Below, one piece after another: positions 7,885-15,939 of a stretch of DNA of 43,331 nt. Position 1 is the stretch's first letter; the number at the start of each line of letters is the position of its first letter. A program made the translations under genes and the position numbers. Source of the stretch: Candidatus Thermoplasmatota archaeon. GTDB taxonomy: Archaea > Thermoplasmatota > SW-10-69-26 > JACQPN01 > JAJPHT01. Where the stretch lies: assembly GCA_035540375.1 (NCBI GenBank), contig DATLGO010000009.1:1-43331 (forward strand). The letters run 5' to 3'. The notes beneath the pieces are model-generated. The model saw only the letters and a list, made by a program, of their open reading frames with translations, searched no databases and was not told where the DNA came from.

Positions 7885-8622
7885 ATGGTCGAAGCCGTCC
7901 GCATCCTCGTCGCCCTCGGGTTCTTCGGGGGCTTCGCGCTCTACGGTCTGCACGCCTTCACGCTCGGACGGGCCCTCCGCAAGGAGGAGCTGGACACCCA
8001 GCAGACGACGGGGTGGATCCCCTTCGTCGTTGCCGCAGGTTTCCTCCTCATCGCGGCCCTTGCGGCCGCCGCGCTCAACCTCCGCCTCCTCCCGGGCGAC
8101 GTCCTCGGCCTCAACGTCGTCCTCTCCTCGCAGATGGCCGCGGGCATCGTCCTCCTCATCGGCATGCTCAAGCATCGCTGCCCCGACGGTGTCGACCCGT
8201 CCGCCGGGCGCACCGCGAGCGGCATCCTCCTTGCGGCCGCGCTCGCGACGATCCCCGTCGCCGCGATGCAGGGCGCCTCGGCGATCGGGTTCCAGGTCCA
8301 GGTCGCGATCGCGGTCAACATCGGCACGATCGCGGCGGCGACGAGCCTCCTCGCGTGGCACGTCCGCGCGAGGGGTCTTACGGGCTCCGCGCTCGCCGCG
8401 AACCTCGCGGTCGTCGGCGCGAACGCGCTCGTGGTCTTCCTCTTCGTCCGCGCCGCGCTCGCGGCGGCGCCCGAAGACACCCAGATCCAGCTAAGGCTCG
8501 TCTCGGGCTTCTTCCTCGTCCTCGCGGCCGGTTTCGCGGCGCCCGCCTTCGGTCAGCTCGCGGCCGGGTCCGCTTCCGTCGCGGCCGAAGCCTCGCGCGC
8601 GGCGACCCGCCCCTCGACGTAG
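7885..8622 (+). CDS. Polytopic membrane protein of unknown function
   Basis: The 245-aa product has about seven hydrophobic segments: AVRILVALGFFGGFALYG, IPFVVAAGFLLIAALAAAA, LGLNVVLSSQMAAGIVLLIG, GILLAAALATIPVAAM, IAVNIGTIAAATSLLAW, AANLAVVGANALVVFLFV and VSGFFLVLAAGFAAPAFG. They are separated by short polar loops. No catalytic motif or known family is visible. I start it at ATG 7885 because CTTTATG at 7854-7860 makes a better TATA box than a start codon; the longer form from 7858 adds nine residues. Its last 70 nt overlap the convergent RNB exoribonuclease gene (8553-8622). Confidence 0.65.
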   Translation: MVEAVRILVALGFFGGFALYGLHAFTLGRALRKEELDTQQTTGWIPFVVAAGFLLIAALAAAALNLRLLPGDVLGLNVVLSSQMAAGIVLLIGMLKHRCPDGVDPSAGRTASGILLAAALATIPVAAMQGASAIGFQVQVAIAVNIGTIAAATSLLAWHVRARGLTGSALAANLAVVGANALVVFLFVRAALAAAPEDTQIQLRLVSGFFLVLAAGFAAPAFGQLAAGSASVAAEASRAATRPST

Positions 8623-11246
8623 TCGCGGCCGCGCAGCACGACGGGGATCACGTCCCCGAGGCGGAGGCGGACGCGCACCATCTCGCCCTTCTCCTCGTCC
8701 CACAGGTCGCGCCAGTTCTTCGCGCTCACCTCGCGCTCGATCTCGGGGCGGTCCACGGAACCCGCGAAGAGCATGCTGTCGGCGTCGTCGACGGCCCACG
8801 GCCCGCCCGCGAGGTCGGAGGTCGGGAGGCGCGCCTCGAGACCTCCCTCGAGCGTCAGGAACACGCCGCCCTTTGTGATGCCGCTCACGCGACCCTTGAG
8901 CGTGCCGGACCACCGTGACGTGCGCGAGGCGAACACCATCGAGGCGTTCACGAGGCCGCGCTCGAGCGCCTCGGCCGCGGCGCCCTGCGCGGAGGCGTGC
9001 TCGCAGATGGACTCGACCTCGTCGAATCCGTGCGGCGGCGCTTCCCCGCGCAGGATCGCCTTGAGCTGGCGGTGCACGACCGTGTCGGGATAGCGGCGGA
9101 TGGGAGACGTGAAGTGAGCGTAGCACGTGGACCCGAGGCCGAAGTGCCCGAGATTTGCGGTCGTGTAGAACGCGCGCCCGAGCGAGCCCAGCATCTTCAG
9201 GTGGACGAGTTCGCGCATCTCCGGATCGTCGAGGGCCGAGACCTTCGCGAGCGCGTCGCGGAACGGCGAAAGCCACGCCTCGCGCGCGGCCTCGTCGAGC
9301 TGCGCGAGGCCGCGCCACGCGGGCTTCGGCGGCGCGTCGGGAGCCTCGATCGCGGATTCGGGTTCCGGGGCGGGCTCGCGCTCCATGCGGAACCCGCCGC
9401 CGACGAGCTCGAGCTTGCCCTTCTTGAGCTGCTCGAGCAGGCTCGGCGCCTCGTCCTCGACGACGGCGGGGGCGCCCCCCGCGGCGAGGCCCGCGTCGGA
9501 TTCCGGCGGCGGAAGCTCGATCGCGACGGGCATCTCCATCGTCCGCATCTGCGCGTTGAAGCGGTCGACCCCCGCGCGATCGGGAATGGGATGGCAGCGA
9601 TAGGGGAGCGGGACGGCGCGGGCGGTGAGCATGCGCGCAACGGCCTCGTTCGCGGCGACCATGAACACCTCGATCATGCGCGTCGCGGCCGTCCCCTGCC
9701 GCTCGATCGCGTGGACCTCGCTGTCCGTGAGGCGGATCTTGCGCTCGTTCGTCTCGAGCGAGAGGCCGCGGCGGCGCGCCCCGACGAGCCGCGCGAACGC
9801 CTCCATCGACGCATAGGGCTCGTCGCCCCGCGCGATCGCGTCGTCGACCTCCCCGTAGGAGATGTTCTCGGCGACGCGGATCACGGATTCGACCGCGCGC
9901 TCGGAGACGACCGCGCCCGAGGCGTCGTATTCGAGGATGACGGTCATTGCGAGGCGGTCGACGTTCGCGTTCAGCGAGCAGAGGTCGTCCGAAAGGCGCG
10001 AGGGGAGCATCGGCAGGACGCCGATCGGGAGGTACACGCTCGTTCCGCGCTTGCGCGCGTGCCCGTCGAGGGCGGAATCCTTGGCGACAAACTCCGCGAC
10101 GTCCGCGATGTGGACCCAGAGCGTGTGCGTGCCGTCGGGGTTCCTGCGGTACGAAACGGCGTCGTCGTGGTCCTTCGCGTCCGCGGGGTCGATCGTCCAC
10201 GAGGGCAGCGCGCGGAGGTCCTCGCGGCGCGCGAGGGTTTCGGCCGGAATCGAATCCTCGAAGCGGGCCGCGGCGCGCTCGATCTCGGGCGGCGTCGCGA
10301 GGTCGAAGTACATCTCGTTCAGGACGCGCCGCGCCGCGATGAGCTCGATGACCTCCTTCTGCGTCATGAGGCCGAGATCCACGAGGAACTCGCAGAACAC
10401 GCTCGAGTTCGAGACCCCCTGCGCGCCGGTCCAATCGAGCGCGAGCCACCGCGCGTCGTTCCAGAGGCTGTAGCCGTCGATCGTGGTCACGTGCGTGCCG
10501 GCGAGGCCGACCTCGCCCGTATCGCGGTCGTGGAGGATGAACGAGGCGTAGACCCGCTTCAGGAACTGGAGACGCGCGCGGTCGTCGTCCGTGAGCTGGA
10601 GGTCGGCGAGCGGAATGCCGCGGTACACGGTCTTCGGGCGCGCCCACTTGTCGGTCTCGTCGATGACCTCCTCCGCGACGATGAGGCGCTTCCTGAGCGA
10701 ACGGAGGCCTTCGATCTCTCGCGTGATCGCCTTGTGCTCCGCGCGGGCGATCGGGCGCCAGAGCTCCGCGCGTCCCGCGACGCGCTCGAAGTAGCCGACG
10801 CCGGGCCTCAGGCAGGACTCGAGCGCGCTCTTCACCGCCTTGAGCTGCCCGCGCGAGGGCTCCTGGACGCGGAAGTGCTTCGCGGCGATGGCCTCGGGCG
10901 AAAGCGGCTCGGGCTCGTCCGCGACGGCGAACCAGATGTCGCGGTCCGTCAGCTCGCCCGATGCGCTCACGGGCACCTCCTCCACGAGCTTGCCCTTGCC
11001 GAACTCCGCGATGAGCTGCCGGAGCCGCGTGGCGAGCTCCGCCTCGGGCAGGTCTTCCGGCACGCGGGCGCTGAGCTTGCGGGCGGTCACGTTCTCGGGG
11101 CGGATCTCCTGCCGGCCCTTCGTCGTGAAGAGGATGACGTGGAAGGATCCCTTGCGCTTCACGCGCTCAAGGAAGATGCCGAGGTTCGCGGGCGCCTTGA
11201 GGCCGAAGAGACCTTCCTTGAACTCGACGAGGTCCCCCGGCTTCAT
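8553..11246 (-). CDS. RNase II/R family (RNB) exoribonuclease
   Basis: The 897-aa product contains a full RNB catalytic domain. The metal-binding Asp motif TIDPADAKDHDDAV is at residues 351-364, the signature HFTSPIRRYPDTVVHRQL at 711-728, and an S1-like beta barrel (GTLKGRVSGITKGGVFLTLE) at about 781-870. RNB enzymes degrade RNA 3' to 5' with Mg2+. The first 330 residues take the place of the cold-shock domains and lack an obvious match. Residues about 578-645, inside the RNB domain, form a Pro/Glu/Ala-rich insertion. The ATG at 11246 (MKPGDLVEFKEG) fits a beta-barrel start; the open frame continues upstream to 11831 but only as an antisense shadow of the next gene. RNB proteins are less usual in Archaea, where the exosome dominates. 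Overlaps the convergent membrane-protein gene by 70 nt. Confidence 0.88.
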   Translation of the reverse strand: MKPGDLVEFKEGLFGLKAPANLGIFLERVKRKGSFHVILFTTKGRQEIRPENVTARKLSARVPEDLPEAELATRLRQLIAEFGKGKLVEEVPVSASGELTDRDIWFAVADEPEPLSPEAIAAKHFRVQEPSRGQLKAVKSALESCLRPGVGYFERVAGRAELWRPIARAEHKAITREIEGLRSLRKRLIVAEEVIDETDKWARPKTVYRGIPLADLQLTDDDRARLQFLKRVYASFILHDRDTGEVGLAGTHVTTIDGYSLWNDARWLALDWTGAQGVSNSSVFCEFLVDLGLMTQKEVIELIAARRVLNEMYFDLATPPEIERAAARFEDSIPAETLARREDLRALPSWTIDPADAKDHDDAVSYRRNPDGTHTLWVHIADVAEFVAKDSALDGHARKRGTSVYLPIGVLPMLPSRLSDDLCSLNANVDRLAMTVILEYDASGAVVSERAVESVIRVAENISYGEVDDAIARGDEPYASMEAFARLVGARRRGLSLETNERKIRLTDSEVHAIERQGTAATRMIEVFMVAANEAVARMLTARAVPLPYRCHPIPDRAGVDRFNAQMRTMEMPVAIELPPPESDAGLAAGGAPAVVEDEAPSLLEQLKKGKLELVGGGFRMEREPAPEPESAIEAPDAPPKPAWRGLAQLDEAAREAWLSPFRDALAKVSALDDPEMRELVHLKMLGSLGRAFYTTANLGHFGLGSTCYAHFTSPIRRYPDTVVHRQLKAILRGEAPPHGFDEVESICEHASAQGAAAEALERGLVNASMVFASRTSRWSGTLKGRVSGITKGGVFLTLEGGLEARLPTSDLAGGPWAVDDADSMLFAGSVDRPEIEREVSAKNWRDLWDEEKGEMVRVRLRLGDVIPVVLRGRDYVEGRVAAREASAATEADPAAS

Positions 11247-11329
11247 GCGCGCGCAAGGGCGGGTGTCGGGGATGAAGGTTTCGCGGTCGTACCAGAAGGC
11301 GCAATGCGCGGCCCCCACCGCCGACGAGC

Positions 11330-12895
11330 GTGGCCCGCGTTGTCCCCACGCTCCTCGTCGTTGCCGCGCTCCTTCTCGCCGGTTGCGTCGCGCGTCCGCA
11401 GGCGGGGGACCCGCCGGGCGCGACGACGGGCGGGAACGGCCCGCCCGCCTTCGGCGACCCCTTCGCGGGGTGGCCGTCGCCGCGCCGCGACCGGCCCGTC
11501 GAGCCTCCGACGCCGCCCGAGGGCGTGGACGTGCACGTGCACGTCGACGGAACGCGCGTCCTCGCGCAGCTGCCGACGCGCTTCCTCGCGACGAGCATCG
11601 CGGACTGGTCGCCGCAGCTTTTCGACCCGACGCCCGATCCGACGTGGGTCGCGTACCTCGCGGCGATGCAACCCGCCTATCTCCGGTTCCCCGCGGGACA
11701 TTCGGGCCAGGATTACCATTGGGACCCGACGAACACCGTGAAGAAGGCGCCCGAGGGCTCGCGATGGGTGCTCTCCGCGGACCGTCTCGAAGCGTTCCTC
11801 GACCTCTGCGACGCGGTCGGCGCGAAGCCACTCATCGAGGTGAACCTGAAGCGCGGCACCCCCGCCATGGCCGCGGACATGGCCGAGTGGAACCTCGCGA
11901 ACGGACGCCGCATCGAGTGGTGGCAGCTCGGCAACGAGCCCGACTACAAGGCGACGAGCTGGAACCGGACGCCCGAGAGCCACGCGCGCGACTCCGAGCG
12001 CTTCGCGGCCGCGATCGCGGAGGTCGACCCCCGCGCGAGGTTCGCGGGTCCGGAGGTCATGACGCCCGCGGCGGTCACGGGCATCCGCGGCCGCGCGGAC
12101 TGGATGACGCCGTTCCTCGAGCGCAACGGCGACACCGTGGACGCGGTCACGTGGCACTACTACCCGCTCGACTCGGAGCAGACCCGCAACTCGTCCTCCG
12201 CGACGCTCACGCGCGCGCACCTTCTGCAGGAGCGCGTCACCGACTGGCCGCCCGCCGGCCTCTCGTACGTCGACGACGCGGGCGCCTACACGCGCGTCCT
12301 GCGCGATCGCCACGCGCCCGAGGCGGAATTGTGGGTGACCGAGCTCGGCCCCGATTCGGGCATCAAGGCCGGGAAGGGCGTCGGCACGACGCACGCGGGC
12401 GCGCTCTGGGCGAGCGACGTCGTGGGCCGCTTTGCGCGCCAGGGCTTCACCGGCATCTTCCAGTTCCTGTTCAGCGCGAACCCCGGCCACGGCCTCGCGC
12501 TCATCGACATGCCGAGCGAGGACGTCCGGCCGATGTACTACGCGTACTGGCTCCACGCGCGACACGCCGCGGGCGCCGCGGTGCTGAACGCCACGGCGTC
12601 GGGCGACCCGAAGGTGGCGGCGCACGCGTACCGCGCGCCCGACGGGAGCGTGAAGCTCCTCATCGTGAACCGTAACGACGCGCCGGTCACGGTGGGCCTC
12701 ACCTCGTCCGTGCGCTCGCTCCCCGCGATCGCGACCGCGTGGTGGCTCGGCGCGAGCGCGCCCGACGCGACGGACACCGCGGTGAACGGCGTGCGCTTCG
12801 CGGAGGGCCCCGTCGCGGTGGACGGCGTCCCCGCGCCCCTCCCGGGCGGCGCGCTCACGCTCCCGGGCGCGACGGCCGTGTGGCTCGCGCTCTGA
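11330..12895 (+). CDS. Lipoprotein with a clan GH-A-like glycoside hydrolase domain
   Basis: The 521-aa protein starts with a lipoprotein signal (MARVVPTLLVVAALLLAGC, lipid-modified Cys19) and a Pro/Gly-rich linker to about residue 65. A (beta/alpha)8-barrel pattern follows: LRFPAGHSGQDYHW, PLIEVNLKRG, then WWQLGNEPDY with a candidate acid/base Glu203, TWHYYPLDS, and WVTELGPDSG with candidate nucleophile Glu338. The C-terminal 120 residues look like a beta-sandwich, as in GH39, GH51 and GH79 enzymes. The Asn-Glu-Pro motif and spacing support a retaining glycosidase; the substrate is unknown. It would sit outside the membrane and trim polysaccharide or glycoprotein sugars. The start is GTG 11330, divergent from the RNB gene 83 bp away; no clear TATA box is seen. 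Confidence 0.75.
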   Translation: MARVVPTLLVVAALLLAGCVARPQAGDPPGATTGGNGPPAFGDPFAGWPSPRRDRPVEPPTPPEGVDVHVHVDGTRVLAQLPTRFLATSIADWSPQLFDPTPDPTWVAYLAAMQPAYLRFPAGHSGQDYHWDPTNTVKKAPEGSRWVLSADRLEAFLDLCDAVGAKPLIEVNLKRGTPAMAADMAEWNLANGRRIEWWQLGNEPDYKATSWNRTPESHARDSERFAAAIAEVDPRARFAGPEVMTPAAVTGIRGRADWMTPFLERNGDTVDAVTWHYYPLDSEQTRNSSSATLTRAHLLQERVTDWPPAGLSYVDDAGAYTRVLRDRHAPEAELWVTELGPDSGIKAGKGVGTTHAGALWASDVVGRFARQGFTGIFQFLFSANPGHGLALIDMPSEDVRPMYYAYWLHARHAAGAAVLNATASGDPKVAAHAYRAPDGSVKLLIVNRNDAPVTVGLTSSVRSLPAIATAWWLGASAPDATDTAVNGVRFAEGPVAVDGVPAPLPGGALTLPGATAVWLAL

Positions 12896-12946
12896 CGGGG
12901 ACCCCGACACTCTTATGACGGGGGAGCGAGGTAGCCGCATCCCCAC

Positions 12947-13031
12947 GCACGGATAACCAAGCCTGGCCAAAGGTGCTAGATTCAGGGTCTAGTCGCGAAG
13001 GCGTTCACAGGTTCGAATCCTGTTCCGTGCA
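12947..13031 (+). tRNA. tRNA-Leu(CAG)
   Basis: An 85-nt class II tRNA. The acceptor stem GCACGGA (12947-12953) pairs with TCCGTGC (13024-13030) and is followed by discriminator A. The anticodon arm is CTAGA-TTCAGGG-TCTAG, giving anticodon CAG, which reads CTG. A long variable arm and the T-loop GGTTCGAATCC follow. CCA is not encoded. TCTTATGA at 12911-12918 is a likely TATA box about 32 nt upstream. Confidence 0.95.
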
Positions 13032-13107
13032 CTATCGGTGCGTCACGCGTCGGGACGCGGGGCGCCGAGCCGCCATCCTCTTGCACCCCACCGGGCGTGG
13101 GGCCGCG

Positions 13108-13608
13108 ATGCGCATGGAGACCCGCAACGTCGCCGCTTCCGTCGTCATCGTGCTCGGCATCGCAATCGCCGCCTACGGGCTCTGGCTCGCCGCGCAACCC
13201 ATGCTGCTCGAGCCCGAGCACACCGCGCCCCTCGGCGCCGCCGGGGAGGCGCCCGCCGTGCGCGACCTTCTCGCGTTCGGCTCCTTCCAGATCGCCGCGC
13301 TCTCGTTCGCCTGGGGCGCGATGGTCGCGGGCCTCGCGCCCGCCGCGATCCGGCGGGGCGACGTGGCCGCGTACGCCGCGCTCTGGCTCGGCGGCGTCGG
13401 CGCAGGCGCCGCGACCGCCTACCGCATGGTCGCGGTCGGCGACGCGGAGGGCGCGCTCTGGAGCGCGATCCCGGTGGTCATCCTCGCGGGCGCGCTCTTC
13501 ACCGCGCTCGGCGCCGTCATCGACTCGGGCCGCCGGCTGCCGGTCGGCGCCCGCAACCCGCCGGGCCAGGCCGCGCGCGAGCGCGAGGATCCGATCCGCA
13601 AGGCGTGA
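13108..13608 (+). CDS. Four-helix membrane protein of unknown function
   Basis: The 166-aa product has four hydrophobic segments: NVAASVVIVLGIAIAAYGLW, FQIAALSFAWGAMVAGLA, YAALWLGGVGAGAATAY and IPVVILAGALFTALGAVI. A charged C-terminal tail (REREDPIRKA) follows. No family is recognised. I start it at ATG 13108 (MRMETRN); the open frame extends back into the tRNA-Leu gene, so the longer form is excluded. Its TGA is the left half of TGATCA at 13606-13611, whose right half is the stop of the convergent gene, leaving no spacer. Confidence 0.65.
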   Translation: MRMETRNVAASVVIVLGIAIAAYGLWLAAQPMLLEPEHTAPLGAAGEAPAVRDLLAFGSFQIAALSFAWGAMVAGLAPAAIRRGDVAAYAALWLGGVGAGAATAYRMVAVGDAEGALWSAIPVVILAGALFTALGAVIDSGRRLPVGARNPPGQAAREREDPIRKA

Positions 13609-15810
13609 TCAGACCCGCCGGGCGACGAAGCGCCCCAGCGCGACGAGCCCGGCAAGGGCGACGCCCGCGACGAGCGCGGCCCCCGCGTCGAACGCGAGCC
13701 CCGCGCCCGCGGCGCGCGCCGTCGCCGTCTCGCGCCAGGCGCCGAGCCCCGCGACGGCGCCGAGGGCGAGCGCCGGCGCGAAGGCCGCGGCGAGGGTCCG
13801 CGCGCCGCGCGTCGCCGCGCCGAGCGCGAAGGCGGCGACCGCCCCCGCGGCGACGGCCGCGACCGGCGGGCCCGGCGGCTCGGCGCCGGGCGCCGCGAGC
13901 GACACCGGAACGAAGCCGGCGCTCGCGGCGCCGCCGAAGAGCGCGTCGAGGTTCGAGGGCGCCACGAACACGGCGGAGGGCGCCCGGGCGTCGAGGACGC
14001 CCACGACGAGGAACTCCACGTCGCCGCCCGCGCCGGGGATGACGAGCGTCGATCCGACCCCGTGCGCGCCGGGCGTCCCGTCGGGCGCGCGCGTGAGCGG
14101 CTCCGTGACGACGGCCGCGCGCGGGCTCGTCGGCAGCACCTCGAAGACCTCCATCGTGGAGCGGAAAGTCTGGGAGGCCTCGAAGAGCGGGGGCAGGTCG
14201 GGCGCGAGGCGCGACTCCGCGCCGAGCACGACGACGCCCGCGGGCCGGGGGGAGCCGTCGAGCCGCACGACCGCGTCGTCGGGGAGCCGGACCGCGCGCC
14301 ACGGGCCCGCGTCCGTGATCTCGTAGGCTTGCTCCGAGACGCGCCCGGAGGCGGCGGCCGCCGAGGCCGAGACGACGGCGCCCGCGAGGACGACCGCGAA
14401 CGCGGCGGCGGCGAGACCCGCGGCGCCGGCCTCGCGCGGCGTGGCGCGCGCGCCGACCGCGATTGCGACGCCTCCTCCGAGGGCGACGAGCGGCGCGAGC
14501 GCGAACGAGAACGACGGCAAGAGCACCCACGCGAGGGCCAGGAGGGCCGTCCCCGCGGCGACGGCGAGCGGCAGGCGGCGCGAAATCTTGCGCGGGAAGG
14601 GCACGAGGAGGAGCGCGAGGGCGAGCGCGGCCGCGAGGACGGCGGGAGCGGCTTCGGTCGCGCGGCGCGTCCACGCTTCGAGGGCCTCCACGCGGGCCGT
14701 CTCGCGGTGGCCTTCGAGGTCGCGGACGGACAACGCCTCGCGGGCGACGTCGCGCGACGGGCCGTCCGCGAGCGACCGCGCGGCTTCCTCGAGCGCCTCC
14801 TCGGCGAGGGCCGCGGGCGCGCCGGGCGCGGTTTCCACAACGCGAGCCTCGGTGATGCGCCCGCGCGCCCCGAAGAGCGCCTGCGCGGTCTCGAGCGAGG
14901 CGACGAGGTCGGCGTCGCGGGCGGCCTCGGGGGGCGTCGCGGGCGGCGCGAACGAGAGTCGGCCGGGGACGACCGAGACCGGCGAGCGCGCGTCGGGCGC
15001 GGCGGCGCCGGGCCGCGGGGCGTCGACCGCGACGACGCCCGCGACGCCCGGCAACCGCGTGCCGTTCGCCTCGAGCGCGAAGCGCACGGTCCACGTTCCC
15101 GGCGCGAGCGTCGGCGCGCCGTCGAGCGCGAAAGGCGGCGGGAGCGCGGTCGCGCCGCGCGGCACCTCGAGGGAGAACGCCGCCGCCACGCGGCCGTCGG
15201 GGTCCTCGAACGTCCCGTTCCAACCGGCGGGTCGCTCGTCGCGGCGGAGCTCCCGCACGTCCGCGTGGAAGGCGAGCCGTCGCGCGTCCCTGGGGATCGA
15301 GACGCGGAGGACCGTGAGGTTCTCGGCCGCGATGGCCGCGTCGTCGCGGCAGACCTCGCGCTCCGCCGTGAAGCGGGGCTCGCCGCAGGCCTGGAGGAAC
15401 TCCATCTCGTGGAGCGTCGTCACGGGCGGAAGGACCCGCCGCAGCGCGAGAAGCTCCAGCTCGCCGTCGTGGTCCGAGAGCGGGCGGGCCGCGGTCGAGA
15501 CCGGCGCGGCGGTGCCGCGGGGGAGGTCCACGCCCTCGAGCCCGACGAGCGTGTAGCCGACGCCCGCGATCTGGACCTCGCCGCGGTAGGCGAAGGCGGC
15601 CCGCGACCCCGGGACCGCCGCGAGCATCGCGCGGGCGCTTGCCGCCGGGAAGTCGGTGCGGCCGTCGATCGTCACGACGGCGGGGTGGTCGCCCGGCGCG
15701 ACCCGGCCCGCGAGCGCGAGCGCGGCGTCGCGCTCGACCGCTGCGGCGCCGAGCGAGCCCGCGAGGAGGAGGGCGAGGGCGAGGCCGACGACGAGGCGGC
15801 GGGCATCCAC
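13609..15810 (-). CDS. Large membrane protein with extracellular domains, unknown function
   Basis: The 733-aa protein has an N-terminal signal or anchor (MDARRLVVGLALALLLAGSLGAAAV) and a large exported region to about residue 385. Three to four membrane segments follow (LAAALALALLLVPF, LAVAAGTALLALAWVLL, LAPLVALGGGVAIAVGA, LAAAAFAVVLAGAVVSA), then a second exported domain and two or three C-terminal helices ending FVARRV. Exported domains alternating with helix groups resemble FtsX/MacB-type permeases, but I do not see the FtsX core motif, so no function is assigned. The start is GTG 15810, with an AT-rich box (minus CGTTTTAGCCG, 15831-15841) at the right distance. Composition is extremely Ala/Arg-rich. 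Confidence 0.7.
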   Translation of the reverse strand: MDARRLVVGLALALLLAGSLGAAAVERDAALALAGRVAPGDHPAVVTIDGRTDFPAASARAMLAAVPGSRAAFAYRGEVQIAGVGYTLVGLEGVDLPRGTAAPVSTAARPLSDHDGELELLALRRVLPPVTTLHEMEFLQACGEPRFTAEREVCRDDAAIAAENLTVLRVSIPRDARRLAFHADVRELRRDERPAGWNGTFEDPDGRVAAAFSLEVPRGATALPPPFALDGAPTLAPGTWTVRFALEANGTRLPGVAGVVAVDAPRPGAAAPDARSPVSVVPGRLSFAPPATPPEAARDADLVASLETAQALFGARGRITEARVVETAPGAPAALAEEALEEAARSLADGPSRDVAREALSVRDLEGHRETARVEALEAWTRRATEAAPAVLAAALALALLLVPFPRKISRRLPLAVAAGTALLALAWVLLPSFSFALAPLVALGGGVAIAVGARATPREAGAAGLAAAAFAVVLAGAVVSASAAAASGRVSEQAYEITDAGPWRAVRLPDDAVVRLDGSPRPAGVVVLGAESRLAPDLPPLFEASQTFRSTMEVFEVLPTSPRAAVVTEPLTRAPDGTPGAHGVGSTLVIPGAGGDVEFLVVGVLDARAPSAVFVAPSNLDALFGGAASAGFVPVSLAAPGAEPPGPPVAAVAAGAVAAFALGAATRGARTLAAAFAPALALGAVAGLGAWRETATARAAGAGLAFDAGAALVAGVALAGLVALGRFVARRV

Positions 15811-15905
15811 GCGGGGTCCACGCGCGGCCTTCGGCTAAAACGTGGCGGCCGCGCCTTCCGCGCCGAGGACGCAGGGGGGAAACGCCACGGGGGAACGGGC
15901 GCGAA

Positions 15906-15915
15906 CATTCATAAG
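15906..15915 (+). promoter_or_regulatory. TATA box of pyrB
   Basis: ATTCATAAGC, centred about 28 nt before the pyrB ATG at 15940, predicting a leaderless pyrBI transcript. The divergent 733-aa gene has its own box near 15831-15841. Confidence 0.55.
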
Positions 15916-15939
15916 CCGAAGGCCGGTTTGGAGCGCGCC

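Noticed and set aside
7296-7904. 203-residue N-terminal extension of the glycosyltransferase through the hexamer array
   Set aside because: It is low-complexity Pro/Gly/Arg sequence open in all frames because the repeat has no stop. The GT-B fold begins right at GTG 7295, which has an upstream AT-rich box.
12973-13107. Longer N-terminus for the four-helix membrane protein
   Set aside because: The extension runs into the tRNA-Leu(CAG) gene and lacks protein-like character.
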